Assembly: GCF_022647665.1 (NCBI RefSeq)
Contig: NZ_CP071872.1
Coordinates: 7,316,001-7,380,000, forward strand
Length of the DNA stretch: 64,000 nucleotides
DNA from: Streptomyces formicae
Lineage (GTDB): Bacteria > Actinomycetota > Actinomycetes > Streptomycetales > Streptomycetaceae
Direction of reading: 5' to 3'
The position numbers were made by a program, and so were the translations under genes. This document shows positions 1 through 9,239 of this stretch, piece by piece. The notes beneath the pieces were generated by a model. That model did no database searches and was not told the origin of the DNA. It saw nothing but the letters and a program-made list of their open reading frames with translations. Numbering within the stretch: the stretch's first letter is position 1; each line of letters starts with the position of its first letter.

Positions 1-262
1 CCGCGATCCGGTACATGAACTCGCGCCAGGTCCAGAAGGTCCCCGACCCGACCTGGACGAGGCCGCGCAGGGCCCGGTGGAAGGCGTGCGAGTGGGCGTT
101 CGCCAGGCCGGGGAGCGTCAGGCCGCGCAGGATCCCGGCGCCCGGCGGCGGGGCCTCCACCCCGGTCCGCACGGCCGCGATCCGTCCGTCACGCACGTCG
201 AGCGCCACACCCGGCTCGACGTGCGTGCCCAGCCAGGCGTGTTCCAGCCAGTACGTCGTCAC
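1..262 (-). CDS. hutF: Formimidoylglutamate deiminase, N-terminal part
   Basis: Only the first 87 codons are inside the window; the gene continues beyond base 1. The product resembles HutF, a cytosolic amidohydrolase that deiminates N-formimino-L-glutamate to N-formyl-L-glutamate in histidine breakdown. Visible support is the start of the amidohydrolase barrel, with LPGLANAHSHAFHRAL holding the HxH metal-binding pair. The GTG start at 262 overlaps the stop of the upstream amidohydrolase gene as GTGA, so the two are translationally coupled and belong to the hutU operon. The family call (HutF versus another aminohydrolase) rests on this N-terminus plus the hut context. Confidence 0.8.
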   Translation of the reverse strand, partial: MTTYWLEHAWLGTHVEPGVALDVRDGRIAAVRTGVEAPPPGAGILRGLTLPGLANAHSHAFHRALRGLVQVGSGTFWTWREFMYRIA

Positions 263-1616
263 CTGCACGCCAGTCCCTCCAGTACGTCGGCGAGCGCGAG
301 GACCCCGGCGGCGCAGTCGTCCTCCGCCGCGTACTCGGCCGGGGAGTGCGAGACACCCGTCGGGTTCCGTACGAACAGCATGGCGGTCGGGACGGAGCCG
401 GACAGGATCCCGGCGTCGTGTCCCGCGCCCGTGCCGAGCACCGGGACCCGCCCGCCGAGCAGCCGGCCGAGCTCGTCGCGCAGCGCGTGCTCGAACTCGA
501 CGACCGGCGTGAACGACTCCCGTACCACCGCGAGGTCCACGCCGTCACGCTGCGCCCGGTCCTTCGCGGCCTGCTCGATCGCGGCGACGACCGTGTCGAG
601 GGTGGCCTGGTCGGCGGCGCGGGAGTCGAGCCAGCCGCGGACGAGGGACGGGATGGCGTTGACGCCGTTCGGCTCGACGGAGATCTTGCCGAAGGTCGCG
701 ACAGCGCCCGCGAGTTCCGCCTCCCGGCGGGCGGCGAGGACGGTCTCGGCGTACGTCAGCATCGGGTCGCGGCGGTCGGCGAGACGGGTCGTGCCGGCGT
801 GGTTGGCCTCGCCACGGAAGTCGAACCGCCAGCGGCCGTGCGGCCAGATGGCGCTCGCGATGCCGACGGCGGACCCCCTGCCCGCGGCGGAGCCGCTGTC
901 CGGCACAGCGAGGGCGCGGCCCTGCTCGACGTGCAGCTCGACGAAGGCGCCGACGCGGGCGAGCCGCTCCGGGTCGGGGCCGATGGCGTCCGGGTCGTAG
1001 CCCGCGGCCTCCATCGCCTGCGGGAGGGACACCCCGTCGGCGTCGCGCAGGTCGTACGCCTGCGCCTTGGTCAGCTGCCCGGCGGTGAGGCGGGAGCCGA
1101 CGCAGGCGAGGCCGAACCGGGCGCCTTCCTCGTCACCGAAGTTGGTGACGGCCACCGGACGGGTGAACTCCACTCCCCTGCGGCGGAGTTCGTCGAGTGC
1201 GGCGAAGGAGGACACGACACCGAGGGGGCCGTCGAAGGCGCCGCCGTCGGGGACGGAGTCCAGGTGGGAGCCGGTGACGACGGCGTCCCCTGCGGTGGGG
1301 TCGCCGAGCCAGGCCCACTGGTTGCCGTTGCGGTCGGTCTCGTAGGCGAGCCCGCGGGCCTCGGCCTGCTCCTGGAACCAGGTGCGGCAGTCGGCGTCGG
1401 CGCCGGTCCAGGCGAAACGGCGGTAGCCGCCGGTTCCGGGGTTGCGCCCGATGGGCCGGAGCTCGGCCCACATCTGGTGGAAGGACGCGCCTGCGGCCGC
1501 CGGAACGCCCGCTTCGTGACGACTGCCCACCACCCGGTCGGCGTCGGGGCCGGGCGCGGCCCCGGCGCCCGGGGCGCGGCCGGGACCGGGACCGGGGCCG
1601 GGGCTGCCGGAGGCGG

Positions 1617-1620
<4 letters not shown>
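259..1620 (-). CDS. M20-family amidohydrolase (allantoate / N-carbamoyl-amino-acid hydrolase type) in hut operon
   Basis: A 453-residue zinc peptidase-like amidohydrolase. Metal ligands are visible in order: GSHLDSVPDGGAFDGPLG, the DEEGARFG segment with the catalytic acid, ELHVEQG, and the late SHSPAE histidine. Family members hydrolyse allantoate or N-carbamoyl amino acids. Here the gene lies between hutU and hutF, so I infer that it removes the formyl group from N-formylglutamate, the HutF product, in place of a classical HutG deformylase. The GTG start at 1620 overlaps the hutU stop as GTGA; the open frame continues upstream only as a shadow of hutU. The first 50 or so residues are a Gly/Pro/Ala-rich linker, so a later start is possible. 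Confidence 0.82.
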
Positions 1621-3275
<1,655 letters not shown>

Positions 3276-3294
3276 GCCGATGCCTCCTCGCGAC

Positions 3295-3342
3295 GTTGAA
3301 TCATCTATTCACATCCTGTCGCGTTGAATAATTCCAGTCAAC
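3295..3342. promoter_or_regulatory. Two palindromes in the divergent hutU / PLP-decarboxylase control region
   Basis: The 105-bp region between hutU (start 3275, minus) and the decarboxylase (start 3381, plus) holds TGAAT-CATCT-ATTCA at 3297-3311 and GTTGA-N10-TCAAC at 3323-3342. Both contain GTTGAAT, and the two copies begin 28 bp apart. The spot is AT-richer than its surroundings. I infer operators for a histidine-utilisation regulator; no regulator gene for them is identified in the window. Confidence 0.5.
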
Positions 3343-3380
3343 ATCTGCACGGTGGCGCCGTGGGTGATTGGCTTGACGGC

Positions 3381-4718
3381 ATGGCTTCAGACGCCTCGAA
3401 CCGCACACTTTCGGACCGCCGCGACCAGGCCGTGGGCGCCGCCGTGGAGCAAGGGCTGCTCACGGAGGCCGAGCCCGTCACCGCCCTCCTCGACATCGAC
3501 GGCATCCGGGCCTCGGCCGCCGCCCTCACGGCCGCGTTCCGGGAGGTCGGCGACGCCCCCGTGCTGCACGCCTTCGCCGTGAAGGCCGCCCCGCTGGTGC
3601 CGGTGCTCCGGCTGCTGGACAGCGAGGGCATCGGCGCGGAGGTCGCCAGCCCGGGCGAGCTGGCGCTGGCCCGCGCCGCCGGCGTACCACCCGAGCGGAC
3701 CGTGCTCGACTCCCCCGCCAAGACGCTAGCCGAACTGCGCGAGGCCCTCGCCCTCGGGATCGCCGTCAACGCCGACAACCCGCAGGAGCTGGAGCGGATC
3801 GACGCCCTGGTCAAGGCGGGGGCCGCCGGCGGCTCGCAGCTCGGCCTGCGGGTCAACGCCCAGATCGGCGCGGGCGCGATCGGAGCGCTGTCCACGGCCA
3901 CGGAGACCTCGAAGTTCGGGGTCGCGCTGCGCGACGAGGGCGCCCGCGAGCGCGTCGTCCGGGCGTTCCTCGACCGGCCCTGGCTGACCCGGCTGCACAC
4001 CCACTCGGGCTCGCAGGGGCTGGCGCCGGAGTTCATGGCCGGGGGCGTACGGGTCGTGTACGAGCTCGCCGAGGAGATCAACGCGGCCGCACGGCGCCGC
4101 CAGATCGACACCATCGACATCGGCGGCGGGCTACCCGTCAACTTCACCTCCGACGAGGAGACCCCCACCTTCGCCGACTACGCCCGGCTGCTGCGCCGGG
4201 AGGTGCCGGGCCTCTTCGACGGGCGGTACGGCCTGGTCACCGAGTTCGGCCGGGCGCTCCTCGCCAGGCACGGCACGGTCCTCGCACGCGTCGAGTACGC
4301 CAAGTCGGCGGGCGGGCGGCCCATCGCGGTCACCCATGCGGGCGTGCAGGTCGCCACCCGCACCGTCTACGACCCCGGCTCGTGGCCGGTCCGTATCAAC
4401 GCGTACGACGCCAAGGGCCGCCCGAAGGAGGGCCCCGACGTCGTGCAGGACGTCGCCGGCCCGGCCTGCTTCTCGGGGGACCTGCTCGCCGCCGCCCGGC
4501 CGCTGCCCCTGCTGGAGCAGGGCGATGTGATCGCGGTCCTGGACACCGGCGCGTACTACTTCACCAGCCACTACGCGTACAACAGCCTTGTGCGCCCCGC
4601 CGTCCACGGCTTCCGCAGCAGCCCGGGCGGCGTGGCCTTCAGCGCCGTCCGGGAGGCGCAGACCATGGACGCGATCGTCGCCGAGTCCGGCGGCGATCGC
4701 CCCGATGCGCTGCTGTAG
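3381..4718 (+). CDS. Fold-type III PLP-dependent decarboxylase (diaminopimelate/ornithine decarboxylase family)
   Basis: A 445-residue protein with the alanine-racemase-like barrel and beta domain of group IV decarboxylases. The PLP lysine is in HAFAVKAAP (about residue 70), the phosphate-binding segment is IDIGGGLP, HTHSGSQG lines the barrel, and the C-terminal active-site Cys is in GPACFSGDLL with DTGAYY after it. It is not the biosynthetic lysA by context, and its substrate is unknown. It diverges from hutU over shared palindromes, which hints at linked control with histidine or amino-acid breakdown. An earlier in-frame TTG at 3324 exists, but it lies inside a palindrome, so I prefer ATG 3381. 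Confidence 0.8.
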   Translation: MASDASNRTLSDRRDQAVGAAVEQGLLTEAEPVTALLDIDGIRASAAALTAAFREVGDAPVLHAFAVKAAPLVPVLRLLDSEGIGAEVASPGELALARAAGVPPERTVLDSPAKTLAELREALALGIAVNADNPQELERIDALVKAGAAGGSQLGLRVNAQIGAGAIGALSTATETSKFGVALRDEGARERVVRAFLDRPWLTRLHTHSGSQGLAPEFMAGGVRVVYELAEEINAAARRRQIDTIDIGGGLPVNFTSDEETPTFADYARLLRREVPGLFDGRYGLVTEFGRALLARHGTVLARVEYAKSAGGRPIAVTHAGVQVATRTVYDPGSWPVRINAYDAKGRPKEGPDVVQDVAGPACFSGDLLAAARPLPLLEQGDVIAVLDTGAYYFTSHYAYNSLVRPAVHGFRSSPGGVAFSAVREAQTMDAIVAESGGDRPDALL

Positions 4719-4754
4719 CGGGCGACTGTCGTACCCCGGTGGTTGCATGGAGCC

Positions 4755-5219
4755 ATGAGCAGCAGAAGTGTTGTCGTCGAGCGGCGGATCGCCGCCGCCC
4801 AGGGTCCTGTGTGGGAGGCCCTCACCGACCTCAGGGGCATGGAGCGGGTGCTCAGCGGGGTGACGAAGGTCGAGGTCCTCACCGACGGGGGCTTCGGCGT
4901 CGGCACGCGCTGGCGCGAGACCCGGCGGATGCTGGGCAAGGAGGCCACCGAGGAGATGTGGGTGACGGCGAGCGAGCCTCCCGAGCGCTATGTGGTGGAG
5001 GCCGAGTCGCACGGCGCGCACTACGTCTCGGAGTTCCTGCTGCGGGCGGACGGGCCGGCGACGACGACGGTCCGGATGACGTTCTCGGCCCGGCCGCCGG
5101 GCGGCTTCGCGGGACTGCTCGCCAAGGTGCTGGGCGGCGTGGGCGCACGGGCCGTGAGCAAGGCGATCGAGAAGGACCTCGCCGATGTGGCCGCGTCGGT
5201 GGAGGGCCGCAGCGGGTGA
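4755..5219 (+). CDS. SRPBCC-fold protein (polyketide cyclase/dehydrase or CoxG-like)
   Basis: A 154-residue protein shaped like the START/Bet v1 helix-grip fold: an N-terminal strand and VWEALTDLRGMERVLSGV, a central TRWRETRRMLGKEATEEMWV, and a long C-terminal helix (GARAVSKAIEKDLADVAASVEG). Members bind hydrophobic ligands or act as cyclases, but no catalytic residues can be assigned here. It begins 36 bp after the decarboxylase gene and could share its transcript. ATG at 4755 is preferred over an upstream TTG at 4743. Confidence 0.75.
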   Translation: MSSRSVVVERRIAAAQGPVWEALTDLRGMERVLSGVTKVEVLTDGGFGVGTRWRETRRMLGKEATEEMWVTASEPPERYVVEAESHGAHYVSEFLLRADGPATTTVRMTFSARPPGGFAGLLAKVLGGVGARAVSKAIEKDLADVAASVEGRSG

Positions 5220-5362
5220 GCGCGACGGCACGTCCGCTGCGCTGAGTGTGCCTGGGGCCTCCGCGTCCGGCCGCATGCGGGTCGGCGGCGCGCGTTTCCG
5301 CCCGTACGGCTGAACCGTACGACCGTACGCATCACACCAGGCCGGGCGGGCAAAGGTGTCAC

Positions 5363-6730
5363 ATGGCCACATCCACAACCACGGACACACCGGAAGACCA
5401 GCCGTCGCTCAAGCGGGCCATCGGCCCGAAGCTGCTGATCCTCTTCGTCATCGGCGACATCCTGGGCACCGGCATCTACGCCACGACCGGGAAGGTCGCG
5501 GGCAAGGTGGGCGGCGCGCTGTGGCTGCCGTTCCTGATCGGCTTCATCGTGGCGATCATGACGGCGGCGTCGTACGTCGAGCTCGTCGGCAAGTACCCGA
5601 AGGCGGCCGGGGCCGCGCTCTACACACAGAAGGCGTTCAGGGTCCCCTTCCTGACCTTCATCGTCGCCTTCATGGTGATGTGCTCGGGGCTGTCGTCCGC
5701 GAGCGCGGCCGCCCGTGCGTTCAGCGGCGACTACTTCCTGGAGTTCACGGACGCCGTCCCGCCGACGCTGATCGCGATCCTCTTCATCCTCGCGCTCGCC
5801 GCGCTGGCGCTGCGCGGTGTCTCGGAGTCGGTGAAGACCAATGTGGTGCTGACCATCGTCGAGCTGACCGGGCTGGTGATCATCCTCGGGATCGGCGCGT
5901 GGGCGGTGCTGACGGGCGGCGGGGAGCCGTCCCGGCTGGGCGACTTCGAGGCGCAGGGCACGGGGTACGCGCTGCTGACGAGCGTGCTGGGCGCCACCGC
6001 GCTGGGCTTCTTCGCCTTCGTCGGCTTCGAGGACTCGGTCAACATGGCGGAGGAGACCAAGGATCCGGTGCGCACCTTCCCGCGCGCGATCTTCCTGGGT
6101 GTGGCCGTGACCGGCACGATCTATGTGCTGGTCGCGCTGGTGTCCTCGCTGCTCGTGGACTACCGGGTGCTGGAGACGTCGAGCGGGCCGCTGCTGGAGG
6201 TCGTCAAGGCCGGCGGGGTCGACTTCCCGCCGAAGCTCTTCGCGCTGATCGCGCTCTTCGCGGTCACCAACTCGGCGCTGATCAACATCATGATGGCCTC
6301 GCGGCTCTGCTACGGACTCGCCAACGAGAAGGTGCTGCCGCGTGGCATGGGCCGGGTGCTGCGCACCCGCCGCACGCCCGTCACCGGCATCATCTTCGTC
6401 ACCCTGATCGCCATCGGCCTCGTCTCGACGGGCGGGATCGAGGGCCTCGGCGACACGACCGCGTTCCTGCTGCTCTGCGTCTTCGCGGTGGTCAATGTCG
6501 CGGTGCTGGTGCTCCGCAAGGACCACGTCGAGCACCGGCACTTCCGTACGCCCACGATCCTGCCGGTGCTGGGGGCGATCACCTCGGTCATCCTGGCCAG
6601 CCCGCTGTCGGAGCGGGGGTCGGACGTCTACATCCGGGCCGGGGTGCTGATCGCCATCGGGATCGTGCTGTGGGGGGTCAACAAGGTGTGGATGAAGGTC
6701 CGGCACGAGGAAGAGGCGCCCCGAGGCTGA
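5363..6730 (+). CDS. APC-family amino acid permease
   Basis: A membrane protein of 455 residues with about 12 hydrophobic segments. The N-terminal FVIGDILGTGIYATTGKVAG matches the unwound TM1 substrate-binding motif (GxGI) of amino acid-polyamine-organocation transporters, and GFFAFVGFEDSVNMAEETKDP is the typical TM6 to loop region. It should import an amino acid or related amine at the cytoplasmic membrane; the substrate cannot be told. Start ATG 5363 fits the cytosolic N-terminus; the longer upstream frame is rich in Arg and Pro and looks non-coding. It stands alone, 143 bp after the SRPBCC gene. Confidence 0.9.
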   Translation: MATSTTTDTPEDQPSLKRAIGPKLLILFVIGDILGTGIYATTGKVAGKVGGALWLPFLIGFIVAIMTAASYVELVGKYPKAAGAALYTQKAFRVPFLTFIVAFMVMCSGLSSASAAARAFSGDYFLEFTDAVPPTLIAILFILALAALALRGVSESVKTNVVLTIVELTGLVIILGIGAWAVLTGGGEPSRLGDFEAQGTGYALLTSVLGATALGFFAFVGFEDSVNMAEETKDPVRTFPRAIFLGVAVTGTIYVLVALVSSLLVDYRVLETSSGPLLEVVKAGGVDFPPKLFALIALFAVTNSALINIMMASRLCYGLANEKVLPRGMGRVLRTRRTPVTGIIFVTLIAIGLVSTGGIEGLGDTTAFLLLCVFAVVNVAVLVLRKDHVEHRHFRTPTILPVLGAITSVILASPLSERGSDVYIRAGVLIAIGIVLWGVNKVWMKVRHEEEAPRG

Positions 6731-6898
6731 GAGCCGGACGAGCCCACCGAGCCCACCGAATCCGCGGAACCTGGCTGAGTCTGCTGAACCCCGCTGAACC
6801 TGCGAGGAGTTGCGCGAATCGGGCGTGGCGTACCTTATCGAATCCCGCGCATGTTCCGATGGAAAATGCCAGAACTCCCACCAGCCACCATTCCGTTG

Positions 6899-6928
6899 CG
6901 TAACCTTACGACTACGGACGTACGTCCG
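6899..6928. promoter_or_regulatory. Palindromes upstream of the roadblock operon
   Basis: Thirty-five bases before the first roadblock gene lies the perfect 14-bp palindrome CGGACGTACGTCCG (6915-6928), and directly before it CGTAA-CC-TTACG (6899-6910). The surrounding 230-bp gap after the permease gene is AT-richer and has no convincing gene. I infer operator sites controlling the four-gene operon. Confidence 0.4.
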
Positions 6929-6963
6929 AACCGCTCGCACACGTGCTGGAGGGGGATTTCCGC

Positions 6964-7353
6964 GTGCCCGGAATCGACGAGTGTCTGCTGCACGCCATGC
7001 GGCTGCCCGGAGCGCGCGGCGCCGCCCTCGTCGACTGGACCAGCGGACTCGCCCTCGGCACGGTCGGGGACGCGGCGGGCGACGACCACGAGACGGCGGC
7101 GGCCGAGACCGCGGAGCTGGCGCGCATGGCGGCGGAGCACCCCACCTTCGCCCCCGTGGGACCCGCCGACAGCCAGGCTCCGGTCGAGGACCTCGTCGTC
7201 ACCACCCGTACCTGCTACCACGTACTGCGGTTCGTCGAGACGAGCTTCGACAGCAGCGTGCTGATGCATCTCTGGCTCGACCGCGCGGAGGGCAATCTCG
7301 CCCTCGCCCGGCTGCGGATGAGGGACCTCACCGAGCGGCTGGTGCTTGAGTGA
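6964..7353 (+). CDS. Roadblock/LC7-like protein, first gene of a four-gene operon
   Basis: A 129-residue protein similar in layout to the roadblock protein at 8752-9126. Both have ALVDxxSGxALGT near the N-terminus, a YHxxRxxx strand, and a final xxxLxLDxxxxNLAxAR helix. Roadblock proteins are small dimeric scaffolds or GTPase regulators. GTG 6964 is chosen because GGAGGGGG lies 8 bases before it. Its stop overlaps the next start as GTGA. Confidence 0.7.
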   Translation: MPGIDECLLHAMRLPGARGAALVDWTSGLALGTVGDAAGDDHETAAAETAELARMAAEHPTFAPVGPADSQAPVEDLVVTTRTCYHVLRFVETSFDSSVLMHLWLDRAEGNLALARLRMRDLTERLVLE

Positions 7354-8126
7354 CCGTCTCGCCGATGCTGCTCCGGCTCGCCGCCGAGCGGGCCACGGGC
7401 GCGCTGTTACGCGACCGGGGAACGCTCTATCTCGTCGACGGGCAGGTGGTGCACGCCGAGAGCCCGGCCTCGCCCGGGATCGACGTCCTGCTGACCGCCG
7501 GCGGGCGACTGGGCCCCGACGGCTGGCAGGAGGCGCTGCGCGAGGCCGGGCCGCAGGGCAGGGTCGGCCGCCATCTCGTCGACAGCGGCCGGCTCAGCGG
7601 CGGCGAGCTGGAGATCTGCCATCTCGGAGCGCTGTACGACGCCGCCTACTTCGCGCTCGCACCCAGCAGCGGCCCCTCCCGCTTCCGCTACGGGGTGGCG
7701 CACTGGATCGGCCCCGTCCGGCCCGTGCCGGCCGAGGCCGTCGAGCGGGAGACGTTACGGCGCCGGGCACTGCTCGACCGGCTCTGGGCGCATCCCGAGA
7801 CGGACACCGCCCCCGTCGTGCCCGCGCGCCGCACCGCCGGGGTACGGGCCGCCCCGCGCCGCCGCGCCGTGCTCGACCTGGCCGACGGGGTGCGCACACC
7901 TGCCGACATCGCCCGGGCCCTCGGCCGCCCCGCCTTCCACACCCTGATCGACGTCCGCCGGCTGGCCGCGGCCGGGCTCGTCGAGCCCCCACGCACCCGC
8001 ACCGGCGCCACCCCGTCCGACCCGTCCGAACCACCACCCGAAGTCGCCCGCGTCATGGAGATGTCCGTGGACCCGGACGTCGCCCTGCTCCGCCGACTCC
8101 GTGACGCCCTGGAGGCAACGCTGTGA
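7350..8126 (+). CDS. DUF4388-type protein with C-terminal winged helix; two TTA codons
   Basis: A 258-residue protein. The N-terminal 130 residues (ATGALLRDRGTLYLVDGQVVHA, then a GRLGPDGW and HLVDSGRLSGGEL helical part) look like the PATAN/DUF4388 fold seen with two-component and gliding systems. The last 90 residues (RRAVLDLADGVRTPADIA, then a TLIDVRRLAAAGLVEPP recognition-type helix) resemble a winged helix. Two in-frame TTA codons at 7407-7409 and 7755-7757 make translation dependent on the bldA tRNA, which is itself encoded at 23.1 kb. It is coupled to genes on both sides by stop/start overlaps. The role is probably regulatory; the target is unknown. Confidence 0.72.
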   Translation: MTVSPMLLRLAAERATGALLRDRGTLYLVDGQVVHAESPASPGIDVLLTAGGRLGPDGWQEALREAGPQGRVGRHLVDSGRLSGGELEICHLGALYDAAYFALAPSSGPSRFRYGVAHWIGPVRPVPAEAVERETLRRRALLDRLWAHPETDTAPVVPARRTAGVRAAPRRRAVLDLADGVRTPADIARALGRPAFHTLIDVRRLAAAGLVEPPRTRTGATPSDPSEPPPEVARVMEMSVDPDVALLRRLRDALEATL

Positions 8127-8164
8127 TGCGCACGCTGAGGCAGCGGGCCGAGAGGAGACAACTG

Positions 8165-8725
8165 ATGACCGCGAGCCCCGGAGTCCTCGACGAACTCACC
8201 CGGCTGAGGGCCCGGTTGCCCCAGGTCACCGGTGCCCTCGCAGCCAGCGTGGACGGTCTCGTACTGGCCCGGGACACCCCGGACGCGGAGGCGGAAGGCG
8301 TCGCCGCGCTCACCGCGGCGGCCCTTGGTGTGGCGGTGCGGCTCACCGAGGCCACCGGCCAGGGCGGCTTCCGCGAACTGCTCGTGCGCGGCGAGAGCGG
8401 ATACGTGGCGACGTACGCGGCCGGACCGGCGGCCGTGCTCACCGTCACCGCGGAACCGCGCGTCAACGTGGGGCGGTTGCACCTCGAAGCCCGCCGCGCC
8501 GGAGCGCGCATAGGCGAACTCGTCGAGACCGCGATCGACCGCCCCGACCGGCAGGTCCGCCCCGACCGCCCCGACCGCCCCGACCGCCCCGACCGGCAGG
8601 TCCGCCCCGACCGCCCCGACCGCCCCGACCGCCCCGACCGGCAGGTCCGCCCCGACCGACAGGGCCGTCAAGAGCGACAGGGCCGTCAAGACCGCCGCGA
8701 CCCCAATACCTCAACTCCCGGCTGA
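8165..8725 (+). CDS. Roadblock/LC7 protein with repetitive Asp-Arg-Pro tail
   Basis: The N-terminal 115 residues form a roadblock-type domain (PQVTGALAASVDGLVLARDT, GESGYVATYAAGPAAVLTV). The C-terminal 60 residues are a low-complexity charged tail built from DRQVRPDRPDRPDRP repeats ending in RQGRQERQGRQD, presumably disordered and perhaps a docking tail. ATG 8165 has GAGAGGAG 8 bases upstream. GTG 8123, with GGAGG 8 bases upstream and overlapping the previous stop, is an equally plausible start that would add 14 residues. Length is 186 residues from 8165. Confidence 0.7.
   Translation: MTASPGVLDELTRLRARLPQVTGALAASVDGLVLARDTPDAEAEGVAALTAAALGVAVRLTEATGQGGFRELLVRGESGYVATYAAGPAAVLTVTAEPRVNVGRLHLEARRAGARIGELVETAIDRPDRQVRPDRPDRPDRPDRQVRPDRPDRPDRPDRQVRPDRQGRQERQGRQDRRDPNTSTPG
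8546..8658 (+). repeat. 45-bp tandem repeat inside a coding region
   Basis: The unit begins with GACCGGCAGGTCCGCC and continues as GACCGCCCC steps. Copies begin at 8546, 8591 and 8636; the third is partial. It also has an inner 9-bp period (Asp-Arg-Pro). It encodes the tail of the roadblock protein and keeps frame (15 codons per unit), so copy number could vary between strains without breaking the gene. Confidence 0.9.
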
Positions 8726-8751
8726 GTCCATCGACAAGGAAAGGCACCACC

Positions 8752-9126
8752 ATGACCAACACCGAAACCGCCCTCAAGGAAGCGATGACCTCGATCGAGG
8801 GGGTCATCGGCGTCGCGCTCGTCGACTACTCGAGCGGCATGGCGCTCGGCACGCTGGGAGGCGGCAAACAACTCGACCTGACCGTAGCCGCCGCGGGCAA
8901 CACCGACGTGGTGCGGGCGAAGCTGCGCGCGATGGAGATGCTCGGCATCCAGGACCAGATCGAGGACATCCTCATCACGCTCGGCACGCAGTACCACCTG
9001 ATCCGCATGCTCAAGGCGCGCGGCGGCAACGGGCTCTTCCTGTACCTGGCCCTCGACACCAAGCGCGCGAACCTGGCCATGGCCCGCCACCAGCTGAAGA
9101 AGATCGAGGCGGAGCTGGAGGTCTGA
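8752..9126 (+). CDS. Roadblock/LC7 domain protein
   Basis: A 124-residue single-domain roadblock protein: a helix (ALKEAMTSIEGVIGVALVD), YSSGMALGTLGG, a second helix RAKLRAMEMLGIQDQIEDIL, then LGTQYHLIRMLK and the closing helix ANLAMARHQLKKIEAELE. It is the cleanest roadblock member of the operon and a paralogue of the 6964-7353 product. ATG 8752 follows AAGGAAAGG. In streptomycete conservons a roadblock protein acts with a sensor kinase, a winged-helix protein and a small GTPase; here the kinase and GTPase are absent. Confidence 0.85.
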   Translation: MTNTETALKEAMTSIEGVIGVALVDYSSGMALGTLGGGKQLDLTVAAAGNTDVVRAKLRAMEMLGIQDQIEDILITLGTQYHLIRMLKARGGNGLFLYLALDTKRANLAMARHQLKKIEAELEV

Positions 9127-9159
9127 CACACCCCGGACCCCGTCGCCCTTCCTCAGCGG

Positions 9160-9183
9160 CGCCGCGCCCCGCCGGGCGCGGCG
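9160..9183. terminator. Hairpin between convergent roadblock operon and RpiR gene
   Basis: CGCCGCGCCC, loop CGCC, GGGCGCGGCG: a 10-bp perfect stem 34 bp after the roadblock stop and 57 bp before the end of the converging rpiR-type gene. There is no U-tract, as is usual in Streptomyces. Confidence 0.5.
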
Positions 9184-9239
9184 TCGCCGGCGGCGGGCCC
9201 CGTCGTCCGGAAAGAGGACCGCCTGGGGAGGCAGGCGGG

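Noticed and set aside
5021..6940. A 639-codon minus-strand frame opposite the APC permease
   Set aside because: It consists of Arg/Asp/Gln repeats typical of an antisense shadow; the permease on the plus strand has clear transporter motifs.
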